Below, one piece after another: positions 43,592-56,188 of a stretch of DNA of 64,000 nt. The position numbers were made by a program, and so were the translations under genes. How positions within the stretch are numbered: position 1 is the first letter of the stretch; every line of letters begins with the position of its first letter. The notes below the pieces were generated by a model that saw only the letters and a program-made list of their open reading frames with translations, was not told the DNA's origin and did not search any database. Source of the DNA: Atherix ibis (taxonomy: Eukaryota; Arthropoda; Insecta; Diptera; Athericidae); assembly GCA_958298945.1 (NCBI GenBank), contig OY282609.1:61352220-61416219 (forward strand), written 5' to 3'.

Positions 43592-44900
43592 CGAGGTCTG
43601 TTCAAAAAATATCGCAAATTTTGTGTTTTTTCAAAAATTATTTATTTATTCATGAATATCTATTTGGTCCCCTTCAAAGTAATCCCCACCAGATATTATA
43701 CGCTTATGCGGACGTTTTTTCCAAACCTCGAAGTACTAAATTAAATAATTTTTTGTGATCTTGTTCAGCTCCTCCTTCGATGCCGTCTTTATCTCCTCAA
43801 TCGTAGCTTAGCGTCGTCCTTTCATGGGGCTTTTCAGTTTCGGGAACAAGAAAAAGTCACAGGGGGCCATATATGGGGAATACGGTGGCTGCGGTATTAT
43901 TAGTATGTTCTTTTTCGCCAAAAATTTGCGCACAAGCAACGATGCGTGAGCAGGGGCGTTATCATGGTGCAAAAGTCAATTTTTGTTCTTCCACAAATCC
44001 GGGTGTTTCTGACGGATTGCTTCGCGCAACTTGCGCATAACTTCAAGGTAATATTCTTTATTGACCGTTCTACCCTGTGGCATGAACTCATGATACACCA
44101 CGACGAAGAAAACTGTAAGCAAAAACCTTCACATTCGACCGAACTTGGCGCCCTTTTTTTGGTCTTGGCTCGTGGGACAGCTTCCATTGGGATGATTGAG
44201 CTTCAGTTTCCATGTCATAACCATAAACCCATGATGCGTCGGCAGTTATAACCCTCTGGAGAAAATTTGGTTCGTCGCGGACAGAGTACAACAACTCCTT
44301 AGCAATGTTAATGCGATGCTGTTTTTGGTCGAAATTGAGCAATTTTGGTACGAATTTTGCGGCGACCCGTCTCACGAGCAAATCATTGGTAAAAGTCAAA
44401 ATGGCACAAGCGATTCGATATGTTAAGAGCAACTTCTCTAATGGTGATTCGACGATTGGCCAATATTATTTTCTTCACTTCAACAATGTTTTCGTCTGTT
44501 GTTGACGTGGTCGTGCGTCCGGCACGCTTTTCGTCGTTCACATCTTCTTGGCTCTCTGAGAACATTTTGTAACACCGATAAACGTTGCTTCGGTCCAAGG
44601 TACCTTCACCATATGCCACACTCAACATTCGAAATGCGTCCGCGCAATTAATTTTGTTTTTCACACAAAATTTGATACAGATTCTTTGATCCATTTTTTG
44701 GAATGGGCAAAAATCGAAGACGAGCCAAAACACGTGCAAGCAAAGCAACTGCCAAAAATTAACTGAACATTCAAAATGGCCGAACTTGTCGGCCTAAGTG
44801 AGAGACATGAGTACCAACATAACGCTACAAAAAAATCGAAAATCGAGTATACGTAACCCGCGGAAATTCAAAATTCGCAATACTTTTTGAACCAATCTAG
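43592..44900 (-). mobile_element. Mariner family B copy 6, longest copy
   Basis: The ends are CGAGGTCTGTTCAAAAAA and CTTTTTGAACCAATCTAG between TA at 43590-43591 and 44901-44902. At 1309 bp it is the longest family B copy and shows the layout of the intact element, including the 5' untranslated region and start codon. Confidence 0.92.
43646..44694 (-). pseudogene. Family B mariner transposase, most complete copy
   Basis: ATG at 44694 opens MDQRICIKFCVKNKINCADA, then SVAYGEGTLDRSNVYRCYK, NDEKRAGRTTTSTTDENI and RRITIREVA, before a small deletion breaks the frame. The next piece (44088-44432) has RRVAAKFVPKLLNFDQKQHR and VITADASWVYGYDMETEAQS. The first Asp is kept but the neighbouring Gly and Glu are both Ala. 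Later frames give HHDNAPAHASLLVRKFLAKK (second Asp) and APCDFFLFPKLKSPMKG (third Asp), then a stop, and the C-terminal EELNKITKN with damaged KCFEDW. It is the best guide to the family's gene structure, although it is itself dead. Confidence 0.9.
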
Positions 44901-47156
44901 TATTTATATAGAGCACGGAGTGTGTGTTATATAAAATATGTTCGTTGTTAAATAGGCTCAATTTTTATTTTTACTTATTTATATTGTTAATTTTCAATCA
45001 AATTTAATGTCAAATTAAAATGTGGTATCTATTTTAATACTCTTAAATATTTATTTCATTTATATCTTTGGCAATGGATGACAAAGTATACAAAAGAATT
45101 TTTTATATGAAAAAGTTTACTACACAAAATAGATACATTTATGTATAGATAAGTTTTTTCCCCTTTTCTGTTTATAAAAATACAAAATATTTCTATTAAA
45201 AACAATAATAATTCAAGTATATTTAATACATAATTTATAATTGAAAATATTATGTTAGGAATATCATAAGAAAATATCACATTTTAGTCTATTAAATTTA
45301 TTTATGCATTTAAGAAGAATAAAACAAAATTTAAAGTCAATAAAAGTTCAAAAAAATATTAAGAATTTTTCTAACAATTCGCAACAGTTTATCATAATTA
45401 ATTCATATCGAATAATTAAATGCTGAAATTATAAAGAGTGAAAAAAATTGTGAATAATTTTAGTATAACGAATTTGAAATTTTTAATTATTATTCAAGTT
45501 GCAAAATTAGAATAATATTTTCATTGAATAAATTTGGTTGAAAATATTAAATTTTCCATACTACACAATATATGATATTTTGATAAGTACGAGCATAATA
45601 TGCATATGTGTGTGTATATAAATAGCTAATACTATATATACACGTATGATAAGGTGCATTCATAACTAAGCACATGCAAATATACAATATTATTTCAATT
45701 TGACAATTTACCCTTTATTGTAATAATATTGTTGTAAGCTGACTAACTAGCGTATATATTAGTTATGCAACAAAAAACCATCTGATTAGTGATTGTTTTT
45801 ACACAAAATGATTAATTTATTCTGAATTGAAAATTCGGTTAGGTGAAATGAAATTTACCAAATACTTTTTGGTTTATTCGACAAAGGATATTTTGTTAAA
45901 AATTATTTTTATACAACAACAATTGCCAAAACTTATACTAGACGATACAATAATATACCACAAACAATTTTAACATTGTATTTATAATATGTGTACGTGT
46001 AGGTGGTAAAGGTATTTTAGAATAAAAACCTAAATAGTAATGATTATGAATACGGTTTTCTCTGGAAATAAATGCAATTTAATTATTGATTATTTAAACA
46101 ATATACACTGAAACTGCAACATTTTGTTTGGACTGTTATAAATAAATTTTTTTTTTTTTAAATCTGCTCCTTCCATCACATGAAATTTTTCGACTGCACA
46201 GACAAAATTATGTTTTAAAAAAATATCCTATAACAAGGATAACTAAAAGCTAAACATTTCTGTACTTTTCTTTCTTTTTATTTTACAGTTCATCGAATAC
46301 AACAAGGGGAAAGGACACTCATTTCTGGAAGAATTGCTTTGGAGTTCTTTCGTTAGTACCTATTTCTGCTACATACCTTTCCGTTCAGATATAATTTTAC
46401 ATGATTTATTTCTGTTTGTTTACAATTTAAGTGAAACACGAGGGTATTATCTTAGAATGAAAAGATTACTTAAGATGATTTACTGAGATTATATCCCTCG
46501 AGTACCCTAATTAAGCATAAGAAGACAATCAGCTTTCTCAAATTTTTTTCCACACTACTATATATTTTTTTAATTTGTAGTTGTTATTATAATATTTGTC
46601 TACTAGCTTTATAATCTTTTCATAGTTACTCTATAGAAAAGCTTTATTTTATAGGCTGCAGTTATTCATGTAAAAAATATTATCACTTTACGAAAATTAT
46701 TATGCTTTTTTTTTAATTTTATATAAAATATTATTTTTATTTGATATTTGAAAGAATACGTGCATATACAATACTTATTAGGATTTTTTTTTTAACTTCG
46801 AAAATGACTGAAATGTATTTTATTAAGGTTTATACAAAAAAAAATTGTTCTACTATATTTCACCATAACCATGTCTGCTTATAATTATTATATAGATTAT
46901 ATGAAAATTACTTGCATAATAATTTTAGAACTATTCCAGCAGTGCGACAACTATTTGCGTCCATTAGTTATTCTTTAACAGTTATTGTGATAATAAGCAT
47001 TATTTAGATTTTTTTCTATTTAATTTTCATCAGTTTTGCTATAACTATGGTAGTTAAACCTCTTAGGTGCTTACAAAAAAATATCACACTAATACAACCT
47101 ACACCAAAAATATTCGTGAAAATATGAAAGGTTTTAAACAGTATTAGGGTAGCGTA
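44901..47156. other. AT-rich stretch; one candidate exon
   Basis: Mostly low-complexity A/T sequence. A candidate 3' splice site with an open frame lies at 46289. Otherwise nothing is recognised. Confidence 0.5.
46289..46351 (+). other. Candidate short exon (weak)
   Basis: A strong pyrimidine tract and acceptor (TTCTTTCTTTTTATTTTACAG, ending 46288) precede an open frame reading FIEYNKGKGHSFLEELLWSS. It stays open well past a weak donor (TTC|GTTAGT at 46352). The local base composition is higher in GC than its neighbours. No family is recognised and no partner exon is seen, so this may be chance. Confidence 0.2.
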
Positions 47157-48315
47157 CATGGTGTATAAGCTTAAATCCGCTGTTTGGTCATAGATGGCGT
47201 GAGTGAGCATATTAAGCTACCATGGACCCGCATACTAATAATCAGTGCATATTGTCAGCAACTTCGTACAGCAACATACATTTTTCTTTTGGTAAGCATG
47301 TCTAGTTTTGTGCCAGAAAAAGAGCATTTCTGCTTCAATTTGAAGAAATCGGCTGCCGAATCGCATCGAATGCTTATGGAGGCCTATGGTGACAGTGCTT
47401 TATCGGAAACAACGTGCCGAGATTGGTTTCGCCGGTTCAAATACGGCAATTTTGACTTGTGGAACAAGGAGCGTGAAAATCGGTCTAGGAAAGTTGAGGA
47501 CCATCAATTGCAGGCTCTTTTGGACGAAGAAGATACCCAATCGTGAAAAGTGCTCGCGGAGCAACTGGGTGTTGCTCAACCAGCCATTTCCATGAGTCTG
47601 CGTGTCATGGGGAAGATTGACAAGATCGGAAAATGGGTGCCGCATGAATTGAACGATAGGCAGATGGATCGACGCCAAAACACATGCGAAATCTTGCTCG
47701 CCAGACAAAAAAGAAAGTCGTTCCTGTATCGGATTGTGACAGGTGATGAAAAGTGGATATATTTCGAGAATCCTAAACGCAAGAAATCGTGGAAGACGAT
47801 ACTGCACGTTTGGTGGGATCAGCAGGGTATCATCTACTATGAGATGTTGAAACCAGGTGAAACTGTCAATGCCTACCACTATCACCAACAACTGATCAAA
47901 TTGCATCGTGCTCTGCGTGAAAAAAGGACGGATTATCAACAAAGACATGACAAACTGATTTTCCTCCACGATAACGCACGATCGCCCACGTTAAAAATGG
48001 TCCGAAATTACTTGGAGTAGTTTATTCACCAGATCTGGCCCCTTCCGACTACCACCTGTTTTTGTCGATGGGCCACGCGCTCGCTGAGCAGCACTTCGAT
48101 TCTTACGAAGACGTCCGAAAATGGCATGATGAGTGGTTTGCCTCGAAAGAGAACGAATTTTTTTGGCGTGTTATCCACAAATTGCCCAAGAGATGGGAAA
48201 AATGTGTAGCTAGCGAGGGCAAGTACTTTGAATAAATTTGTTTTTGCATTCTATGAAAAAAAAACATGTGTTTTTTTGAGACTTAAAAACAGCGGATTTA
48301 AGCGTATACACTTGG
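47157..48315 (+). mobile_element. Mariner family A copy 6 (Mos1-like), plus strand
   Basis: The ends are CATGGTGTATAAGC (after TA 47155-47156) and GCGTATACACTTGG at 48315. The base pair after the right end is TT rather than TA. The length is 1159 bp. Confidence 0.92.
47298..48235 (+). pseudogene. Mos1-like mariner transposase, one nonsense codon and several deletions
   Basis: ATG at 47298 opens MSSFVPEKEHFCFNLKKSAA, with a short in-frame loss after KEH. The frame is open to LLDEEDTQS, where a stop replaces the next codons (47544-47546). Downstream, in the same frame, LAEQLGVAQPAISMS, GKWVPHELNDRQMDRRQN, VTGDEKWIYFENPKRKKSW (first Asp), VWWDQQGIIYYEMLKPGE and HDNARSPTLK (second Asp) are read to a stop at 48018. 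An in-frame 18-residue loss removes the linker after KKSW. A deletion joins YLE to the SPDLAPSDYHLF block (third Asp). The C-terminus KCVASEGKYFE-stop is intact. It has relatively few lesions and may be one of the younger A copies. Confidence 0.9.
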
Positions 48316-51300
48316 TTTAATGCAGATGATTTGATAGTTTTTATTTTAAATTAATAAATTGGTTTTGATAATTTTTAAATTATAAAAATTTTTATTAATT
48401 GAGGTATTTTTTTTTGTAATCTTTTATAATATACAAAATAATCATATCAAATGTCCTAAAATAATCTTCAGCTTTATAATAAAAATGCATTTATTCGGTT
48501 TATTTTCTTAAAGAAAAGACCTATGTATACGATTGTTGGAGTCATATTTTTCATCCGTGAATTGGACCAACTAGAGTTGAATAACTTGTGGTTCTAACTG
48601 GACGGCTCCAAAACACGCACAGAACGCGCTACCATAGAAATTTCGCGATTGATGTTCTAATCGGTTAGCGTGTAAATCCACCACCTTCGATATTGATGAT
48701 AAAACTATCAATTATTACACTTTTAAGTATGTTCTTATAAAAACGATTTCTTTTAAGATTAAAAATTCCGTTATTTTAAGATTAAAAATCTTCAAATGAT
48801 TGAAGATATAGTGCACCCACCATATGCAATTGTTTACTAAGGAATATAAAAAATGTAGATTATTCCCTATAGATTTAATGGTAGACTCTTGAATTTTATC
48901 GAATTATGGTTACATTTTCTTGAATATTATTGTTAGTTTTTGTCTTTAGAATACTTTTACCTTTTTCTACTGCCGCATCAACTGCTTTTACACATATACT
49001 ACTAACTACTACTATCACTATTTCTACTATAGCTACCGTTTGCTACACTATTGCCATTGCTTGTTATTATTGTACTTTTAAGTTTAGATGTTTTTGTTTT
49101 CCTTTCGGCTTTCTGCAAAACTAAGTGTAAAATTCTGTACTGTATATAAAATGCAGTAAGTACTTCTATTTGGTGAAAGAAGCAAAGAATGGAAAACTCT
49201 TTCAGGCAATTTGAACTGTCTGAACGCCTTTTTACCCTGAACATTTCCATTTAACAATTTAGCGATGTCTTATATCCGTAGTTATTTTCTTTATATATTT
49301 TTTTATTATTGTATTTGAATCCTTTTTTTTTTGATTTTCATTTTTGAGTGTTTTTTCTCGGTACTTGAGAATGGTTTGTTTCTCATTTCTTGCTAACTAT
49401 TATTAGTTTTTATTTATTTTCTCTTTGAGTACTACTTCGAGCAAATTGTTCAAAAATAATACCATATATGTATGGTTATGTATGGACGTAAAAAGCATTA
49501 AGTGTGGCTAAAAATATATGATACATCTGTGCACATATAAACTTGCAAGGAATAGTATATACACGTAAGTGTATGTTAAGATCTGCTTGCCAATATGGTT
49601 ACAATATTGCAATTGCTTTTGTTGGATGGGGAGTGCCAGAATATATCGTATTGAAATAGTCTATATCTTAGCCTTTTATTGTGTACGATAGTGTATATGA
49701 TATGAGTGAATAGTTTTGTATTTATGTGCATTGCAGCAATTTGCATGTAAACATGAGTAATGCATTTTATGCTTGGCGGGAAAGTCATGTTATGGCATGA
49801 GTCGTAGTCCAATGGTGCTTCCGTCCTCGGAAAGAATTAAATTTCTATGCAAGAATCGTGATAATTCGATTTTTCAAAAACAAATGTGATAATACGACTC
49901 TTGTTTTTCAATTGAATTTTACATTGGCACATTAGAATTTGCGCGGCAACTATCAAGAGAAGGTTTACATATTGTTTTACTAAAAGGTTTGATACAATTC
50001 CAAAGAAATATAGAAAGTGAAGACATTCTTATGTAAGTGCTTGTGAATTGAATATATATCAATGGAAATGGTAAGTATTATTGTGATTGTCGCACTTGGA
50101 TGTGGAAATGACTTAATATACAATAAAATATCAGATATACTTTTCTTAGATATAAACAAGTAGCACGAAATATTTGATTTTAATGAAAAGCAGTGTACAC
50201 GAATAAAATTTATTGTTGCTGCCATAAATGGGTGAAAACTGCACCGAATAGAATTAGAGTGAATAATCTCTGCTACCGATTCTATATGAGATTAGTTGCT
50301 TCAATATTAAGGCTGAGCAAAATAGATTGCACTGTGAAACGGGTCAACCAAATAGAACATAAAAACAGTTTCGATACAAACTGGGATACGACTAAAAACC
50401 ACTTCTACAAATGACCAGAGAAAATTCGAAAATTCGGATTTGTTTGGCACTCAACTTGGAACGCAAAAATATTTCCGAAACAGTTGCATGTAATTGCACA
50501 ATTTTAACTTGAACAGATATGTCCGGACCATGAACGTGAGAGCTCGATACTATTATATTATAGTGCACAAAATTCGATAGTCTATTCTGCTATATTTGTT
50601 GTGGTGTCCTAATTTTTGCAATTGAATACTTTTTTTTTTTGTGCATTATAGTATAAAAATTGTGGAAAAAACAATTTTTTTTTTAATGAAAATTATGTTT
50701 TCCTTATTTTTTTTAATAGATAAAGTAGCATTGAATTTTTAAATTTTTCGCTATGGACTTTAAGTAAGTTAATTAATTTAGCATTATGTAAAATATTTTT
50801 AATAAATATTGGATTGTACTGAACCGATTCCAAATTGGTTATAAAGACAGGCAATAACTTGAAAACATGGAAGTGCACAAGAATATTTATCATGTTGGTC
50901 AAGGTACGAAAGCCAAAGATCTTATCACTTTGCCCTCCGATTTCTTCTTTACCCTTTTCTCAATTCCCACATGTAAATAACCGCAAAATTGTACTGCGCG
51001 ATATATTTTAATTCATTCCTGAAAGGCAAACCTTATTTGTATCCTTCGCCTTCAATCTTTCGTATCTGGGCAAAATTTACATTATATACGAGCATATGGT
51101 TTGCATCCAAACGCTATTTCCTTCACGTCCTACTTAGCCGCTTTCTCTTCGTGTATATCAAACTACATATAACCCACCCCAACCACACGAACTTTTGTAC
51201 AAGAACGATGAACGTGGACTTGTTTTTTATGGCGAAATAACGTAGAAAATATTGCACAGAAAAGCGCAGATGATATTATCACTTTGTACGGAAATATTTT

Positions 51301-51536
51301 GAGTTTGAATCTTTTACGGACTTCAATTGATATGCTGTTACTTTGATATTTTTTATAAAGCTCACCTTCAATAGCTGATATCTTATATATAAAAACAAGC
51401 ATTTCTTCAATAGCATATAAGAAACGAAAAACATTTTTTTAACATTCTATAAGAAAATTTAATAGCTGCAAGCACATATCGATTTCTGTTTTTTAACTGC
51501 AAGCACATATCGAACAAATTGTTTTTTTTTAATTTA
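48316..51536. other. AT-rich stretch with minor repeats
   Basis: A degenerate CTA-rich tract lies at about 48995-49040. A 17-base direct repeat (CTGCAAGCACATATCGA) occurs at 51466-51482 and 51497-51513. Near 48615 an LDGSKTRT phrase resembles the start of an RNase H domain, but I could not extend it. No gene is recognised. Confidence 0.45.
51466..51513. repeat. 17-base direct repeat
   Basis: CTGCAAGCACATATCGA occurs twice, 31 bases apart, just upstream of family A copy 7. Confidence 0.75.
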
Positions 51537-52781
51537 TCAGCTAATAAGCTTAAATCCGCTGTTTGGTCATAGATGGCGTGAGTGAGCGTATTAAGATACC
51601 ATGGACATGCCATACTTTTTTTTATGAGTTTGACATCTGTCAACATTAATCAGTGCACTTTGTTAGTAATTTCGTACAACAACATATATTTTTACTTTGG
51701 TAATCATAGTTTTGTGCCAAAAAAAAACATATCGCATCGAATGCTTATGGAGGCCTATAGTGACAGTGCTTTATCGGAAACAACGTGCCGAGATTGGTTT
51801 CGTCGGTTTAAAGACGGCAATTTCGACTTGTGGGACAAGAAGCGTGAAAATCGGCCTAGGAAGGTTGAGGACCATCAATTGCAGACTCTTTTGGACGAAG
51901 ACGATACCCAATCGTAAAAAGTGCCCGCGGAGCAACTGGGTGTTACTCAAGCATTTCCATGCGTTTGCGTGCAATGGGAAAGATTGAAAAGATCGGAAAA
52001 TGGGTGCCACATGAATTGAACAATAGGCAGATGGAGCGACGCTAAAACACATGTGAAATCTTGCTTGCTAGACAAAAAATAAAGCAATTCCTGCATCGGA
52101 TTGAAAAGTGGATGAAAAATGGATATATTTCGAGAATCCTAAACTCAAGATATCGTGGGTTGATCCCGGCTAACCATCAGCATCTTCCCCAAGATCAAAT
52201 CGCTTCGGACGGAAGACGATGCTGATCGTTTGGTGGGATCAGCAGGGTATCGTCTATTATGAGATGTTGAAACCTGGTGAAACTATAAGATGTTGAAACC
52301 TGGTCAATGCCCACCGCTACCACCAACAACTGATCAAATTGCACCGTGCTCTACGTGAAAAATTGAGGGATTATCAACAAAGCCATGACAAGCTGATTTT
52401 TCTCCACGACAACGCACCATCACACAAGTCAAAAATGGTCCGAAACAACTTGGAGACACTCAACTGGGAGGTGCTACCCCACCCTGCTTATTCACCAGAA
52501 CTGGCCCCTTCCGACTACCACCTGTTTTCGTCGATGGGACACGCGCTCGCTGAGCAGCATTTCAATTCTTACGAAGACGTCCGAAAATGGCTTGATGAGG
52601 GGTTTCCCTCGAAAGAGAAGGACTTTTTTTGGCGTGGTATCCACAAATTGCCCGAGAGATGGGAATAATGTGTAGCTAGTGAGGGCAAGCACTTTGAATA
52701 AATTTGCTTTTGCTTTCTATTAAAAAAAAAAACAAGTGTTTTTTTGATTAAAAAACAGAGGATTTAAGCTTATACACCTGG
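51537..52781 (+). mobile_element. Mariner family A copy 7 (Mos1-like), plus strand
   Basis: The left end is damaged (TCAGCTAATAAGC for CCAGGTGTATAAGC) after TA at 51535-51536. The right end GCTTATACACCTGG precedes TA at 52782-52783. The length is 1245 bp. A 17-base segment, AGATGTTGAAACCTGGT, is tandemly repeated at about 52262-52303. Confidence 0.9.
51705..52701 (+). pseudogene. Mos1-like mariner transposase, start lost and frameshifted
   Basis: The ATGTCT start has lost GTCT (51705), so there is no start codon. A deletion joins the PEKEH region to HRMLMEAYSDSALSE. The frame is open to LLDEDDTQS, where a stop occurs as in copy 6. The GKWVPHELN block is followed by a stop. The VTGDEKW block is damaged: about nine bases spanning the TGD codons are altered, so the first Asp is not visible. 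The C-terminal piece 52339-52668 is well preserved, with HDNAPSHKSK (second Asp), PSDYHLFSSMGHALAEQHF (third Asp) and RGIHKLPERWE, followed by a stop in place of Lys. Confidence 0.88.
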
Positions 52782-52916
52782 TAAATACGTAATATAAAGA
52801 AATATTTTTTTGGTGAGAAATTTCAATGTTCATAATTATTTTATATTCTTTTCAATTTAGTTGCCTCTTACGATCCTAGAAACAATTTTAATATATATAA
52901 TAAGCATAAAGACATA

Positions 52917-53520
52917 CGAGGTGTATTAGAAAAGTAATGGGCACAAGTTTTTAGGTGGAATGAAAAACGTTTGGAGGACCAAGTACCAGTGGAAAACGAG
53001 AATATGAACGAGCGAGAGGTCTTGCGAGTTCAAAACTTCGATTAACATTTAAGCTGATGAGTAGTGAGTTAAATTTGAATTATTTGATTCTTCATCAGAT
53101 TTTAACTGAAGGTTTGGGCATAAAAAAGATGGTACCAAAAATCCTCACGATTGAACAGAAAGTCAATCTGATAAAAATGTGCTTTGATCTTTAGATAGAA
53201 TAGAAAATGACACAGATTTCTTCAATTGTGTGATCATTTTTTTATGCCCAAACCTTGAGTTAAAATTACAAAACGTCAAAGTGAAGAGTGGAATCCTGAC
53301 AAATCTATCCAATCCAAAAAAAGCTCCTATGGGCAAATCAAAAATCAATCCATGCTGATCGTAGGAGGATCGTTAACAAAAAATTTGTGTCTTCAAAATA
53401 AAATGTTATTCAAGTTTTGTTTTGTTGAAAGGCTTAGAAAAAGAGTTTTCTATGTCAGATCGAACATTGCAGACACTAGGATGGTATAGCATGACAACGC
53501 CCGCAGTCACGCGGTTATCT
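52917..53520 (+). pseudogene. Ancient mariner relic (family G)
   Basis: It starts with a mariner-like end, CGAGGTGTATTAGAAAAG, after TA at 52915-52916. In the shifting frames are ELNLNYLILHQILTEGLGIK, then MVPKILTIEQKVNLIKMCFDL and a stop, KRQSEEWNPDKSIQSKKSSY followed by KNQSMLI, and HDNARSH near 53500 (second catalytic block). These match in order the linker, catalytic domain start and HDN block of a DD34D mariner. No 3' end is seen. An inverted duplication lies inside it (53100-53131 against 53235-53265). Confidence 0.75.
53100..53265. repeat. Inverted duplication of about 31 bp inside mariner relic G
   Basis: The 32 bases at 53100-53131 (containing GGTTTGGGCATAAAAAAGAT) recur in inverted orientation at 53235-53265 with about two differences. 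The left arm encodes the expected EGLGIKKM reading, so the right arm is the added copy. Confidence 0.8.
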
Positions 53521-56160
53521 TTATCAAGGATTTTTTTTGTTGATCACAAATATATTTTATAGGAGTATTAAGATATCTTTTTTTAAACTATTTATAGTTG
53601 AACTATTCTTTACACACAAAAAAAAAACTGAAACGGTTTAAAATTGGTATTTTTGTAACATATTCGTTTGCTATACAATTACATAAAATATAATGTGCAT
53701 CGACATGACCAACACTCATGTGAGTATAGTCAGCAATTTATGATTATGAATGGAATTAATTTAGGACTTAAAGGAGTAAAAATCAAAGGCAAGTTGGAAT
53801 AAAATTTAAGGTAACATTTTTACTATACAAGAAAATCATAGTTGATCCTAGAGTGTGAACCAGTGTCAATTGATTTGATAAAAGTTTTTCTGTATTTTTA
53901 GTACACTACTGATTTAAGATAAAGTTACATTTCGTAAATTTAAAGCTCATGCGCATTTGTTAAAAGCTTTTTCAGATATTTCCCTTTTTAAGATTGTGAT
54001 TTCCCCTAAAGAGACTACTTGTTATTTCTCTTACCAGAGCAAAATAACTGCAGAATAATATTAGAATACACTTGATATACTAAATTGAGATATTATCTAA
54101 TCCTTTTTATGTGAGTACACATTCGTTTCGTATTATTCTATAAAAGAATGCGGCATTTAAATTCTATGCACTAAAGGAATTCTATTTCGGATAAAAGGGA
54201 CTTTTCTCAAATTGTTTGGCGGGGAAATATGAGAAAATTATAACGATGTACTAAACGTACCGACAAAATCAGGGAAATGTGAAAACTATAGTCTCTCTCG
54301 CAATGCGGATAATGTACTATAAATAGAGAAGAGTAAATATGACGACATGCAAATTTGTTGGCTGGTACGAATTTTCTTTAGAACATATTAAGAATGTTAG
54401 CCAAAATATTCTCATCTGTTGACATTTCCCCAGAAAATCTACATGGGCCTAGAATAAATTGAGTAAGAGAAGAATATTGAGTTTACCTATGGTGTAGCGG
54501 TAAATAAACGCAAAACAATCATCTGAAGGGTAAGACCTACAGAGTTCAGAAGTTCAATAGTATCTATGCGTGCCCCTATTTTATAACGTTGGGGAAGAAA
54601 AACGTGTATATTCTAAGACGATTCGATAACGGATATATGCTCATATCTAAAAGGGGAGCTATGTTATGTTGATACATTTTACGAAATTAAAATTTACAAT
54701 GGAAACTTCCAATTTAGTCCAAGTCCACTGTTCGTCTCTTGCGGTCTACATTCGTTATGAGCTCCGTGATTTATTAGAAACGGTATCGTTCGCTTATGGT
54801 ATATCGTCATAATTTTCTCGATTGTAATCGAAAGGTTTAACAAAAATACATAAATGCAATAGAAAAATACTTCTAGAAAAAAAAATTAAAAAAGATTCTA
54901 TTAATAACTAGAAAGAATTTATTGAAAATTTTTTTAAAGAAACAAAAATCATTATTAATTTAAAGTACATTTTTCGAAATTATGTATTTAAAATTTTGTT
55001 ATCAAAAATACTTTAAAGAAACTAAATAAATCAACGAAAAAAAGTTTTAAAACTTTAAAGATTGTGCATTTTTTTTTTTCAATTTCAAATATCCTTATGT
55101 GAAAAAATATTTTAATAACAAATTAAGTGAGAGATTTTCTTAATTTATCTCCTTCCATCAATGTAATAGAACATATCGCAAATATGAAAAATTCACAAAA
55201 GTTTTTATACTGAATCTTATTTATAATAAGTTCAGAAAACTAAATTTTTCTAACAAATATACTCGTATCTATACGTGTATATATATTTTTATAAATTTTA
55301 TAAGATTTATTTAAGAATTTATAGTAAATAAAAATAAAAAGAAACGATTAAATTATGCCTAATTTTAATGATCATTAAACTTGATACTTATTGGGTTAAG
55401 AATAACGGGTGTATGATAATATTCGTATTGATAATAAAAGTACTCATATATATGCATGAATATCATATATCCTGCCAAAGGAGGATAGTATTATAAATAA
55501 TTTAGATCAAGTGATAGCTGTAAATATTATCAAAGTGTTCACTAAGTGGTTTCATTGTGTAATACATATTTGTCGGAATGGTCTTAAACACGAGTGCTTG
55601 AGTAAAAGTGCCATGTAGGAGTTTAGAGAAGTTGCCCAACGATATTTACATATTTATGAGTAAATTGCTTACTAGCGTTATGCTAGTTTGCATAAAAGGA
55701 TTTTACTGATACATCAACTTGTATGAAAAACCAAGGAGCCCAACAACACAGAGTAGAATCATGAATCTTTTCATATCCATTGAAAAGAAGAGGATATCTT
55801 AAGGATCTCCTTTAATAGTATACTATCAACTGTATCATGTTCTATGATATCTATAGTATCTATAACCTATCATATTTTGCATAGTATCAGTGTATTATAA
55901 CATATCGTGGCGTATTTATTCGTGCGTCCTTATTTTTTTTTTTTTTAAAAAGTATATTATATTATACTTGAATATATATTTTATCATATCAAACTGTATC
56001 ATTGCATATAAAATACGCTCTTATTATAAATATTATGATACTTATTGACATGAATATAAGTTTATATTGGCCAATTTGTTTAACATTTATGGATATCAAC
56101 TAAAATATGTATTCAATAAAAAAATATTGAGTTCTGGAATTTGATTAAAATATAAAGAAC

Positions 56161-56188
56161 ATATAATAATAATAATAATAATAATAAT
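56161..56188. repeat. AAT microsatellite
   Basis: About eight to nine consecutive AAT units. Confidence 0.85.

Noticed and set aside
47400..47969. 189-codon minus-strand open frame across family A copy 6
   Set aside because: It lies antisense to the transposase, and similar antisense frames recur in other family A copies. This is a by-product of codon composition.
48560..48690. LDGSKTRT phrase resembling the start of a LINE RNase H domain
   Set aside because: The following residues do not continue the RNase H pattern and there is a stop just before it. Too short to call.
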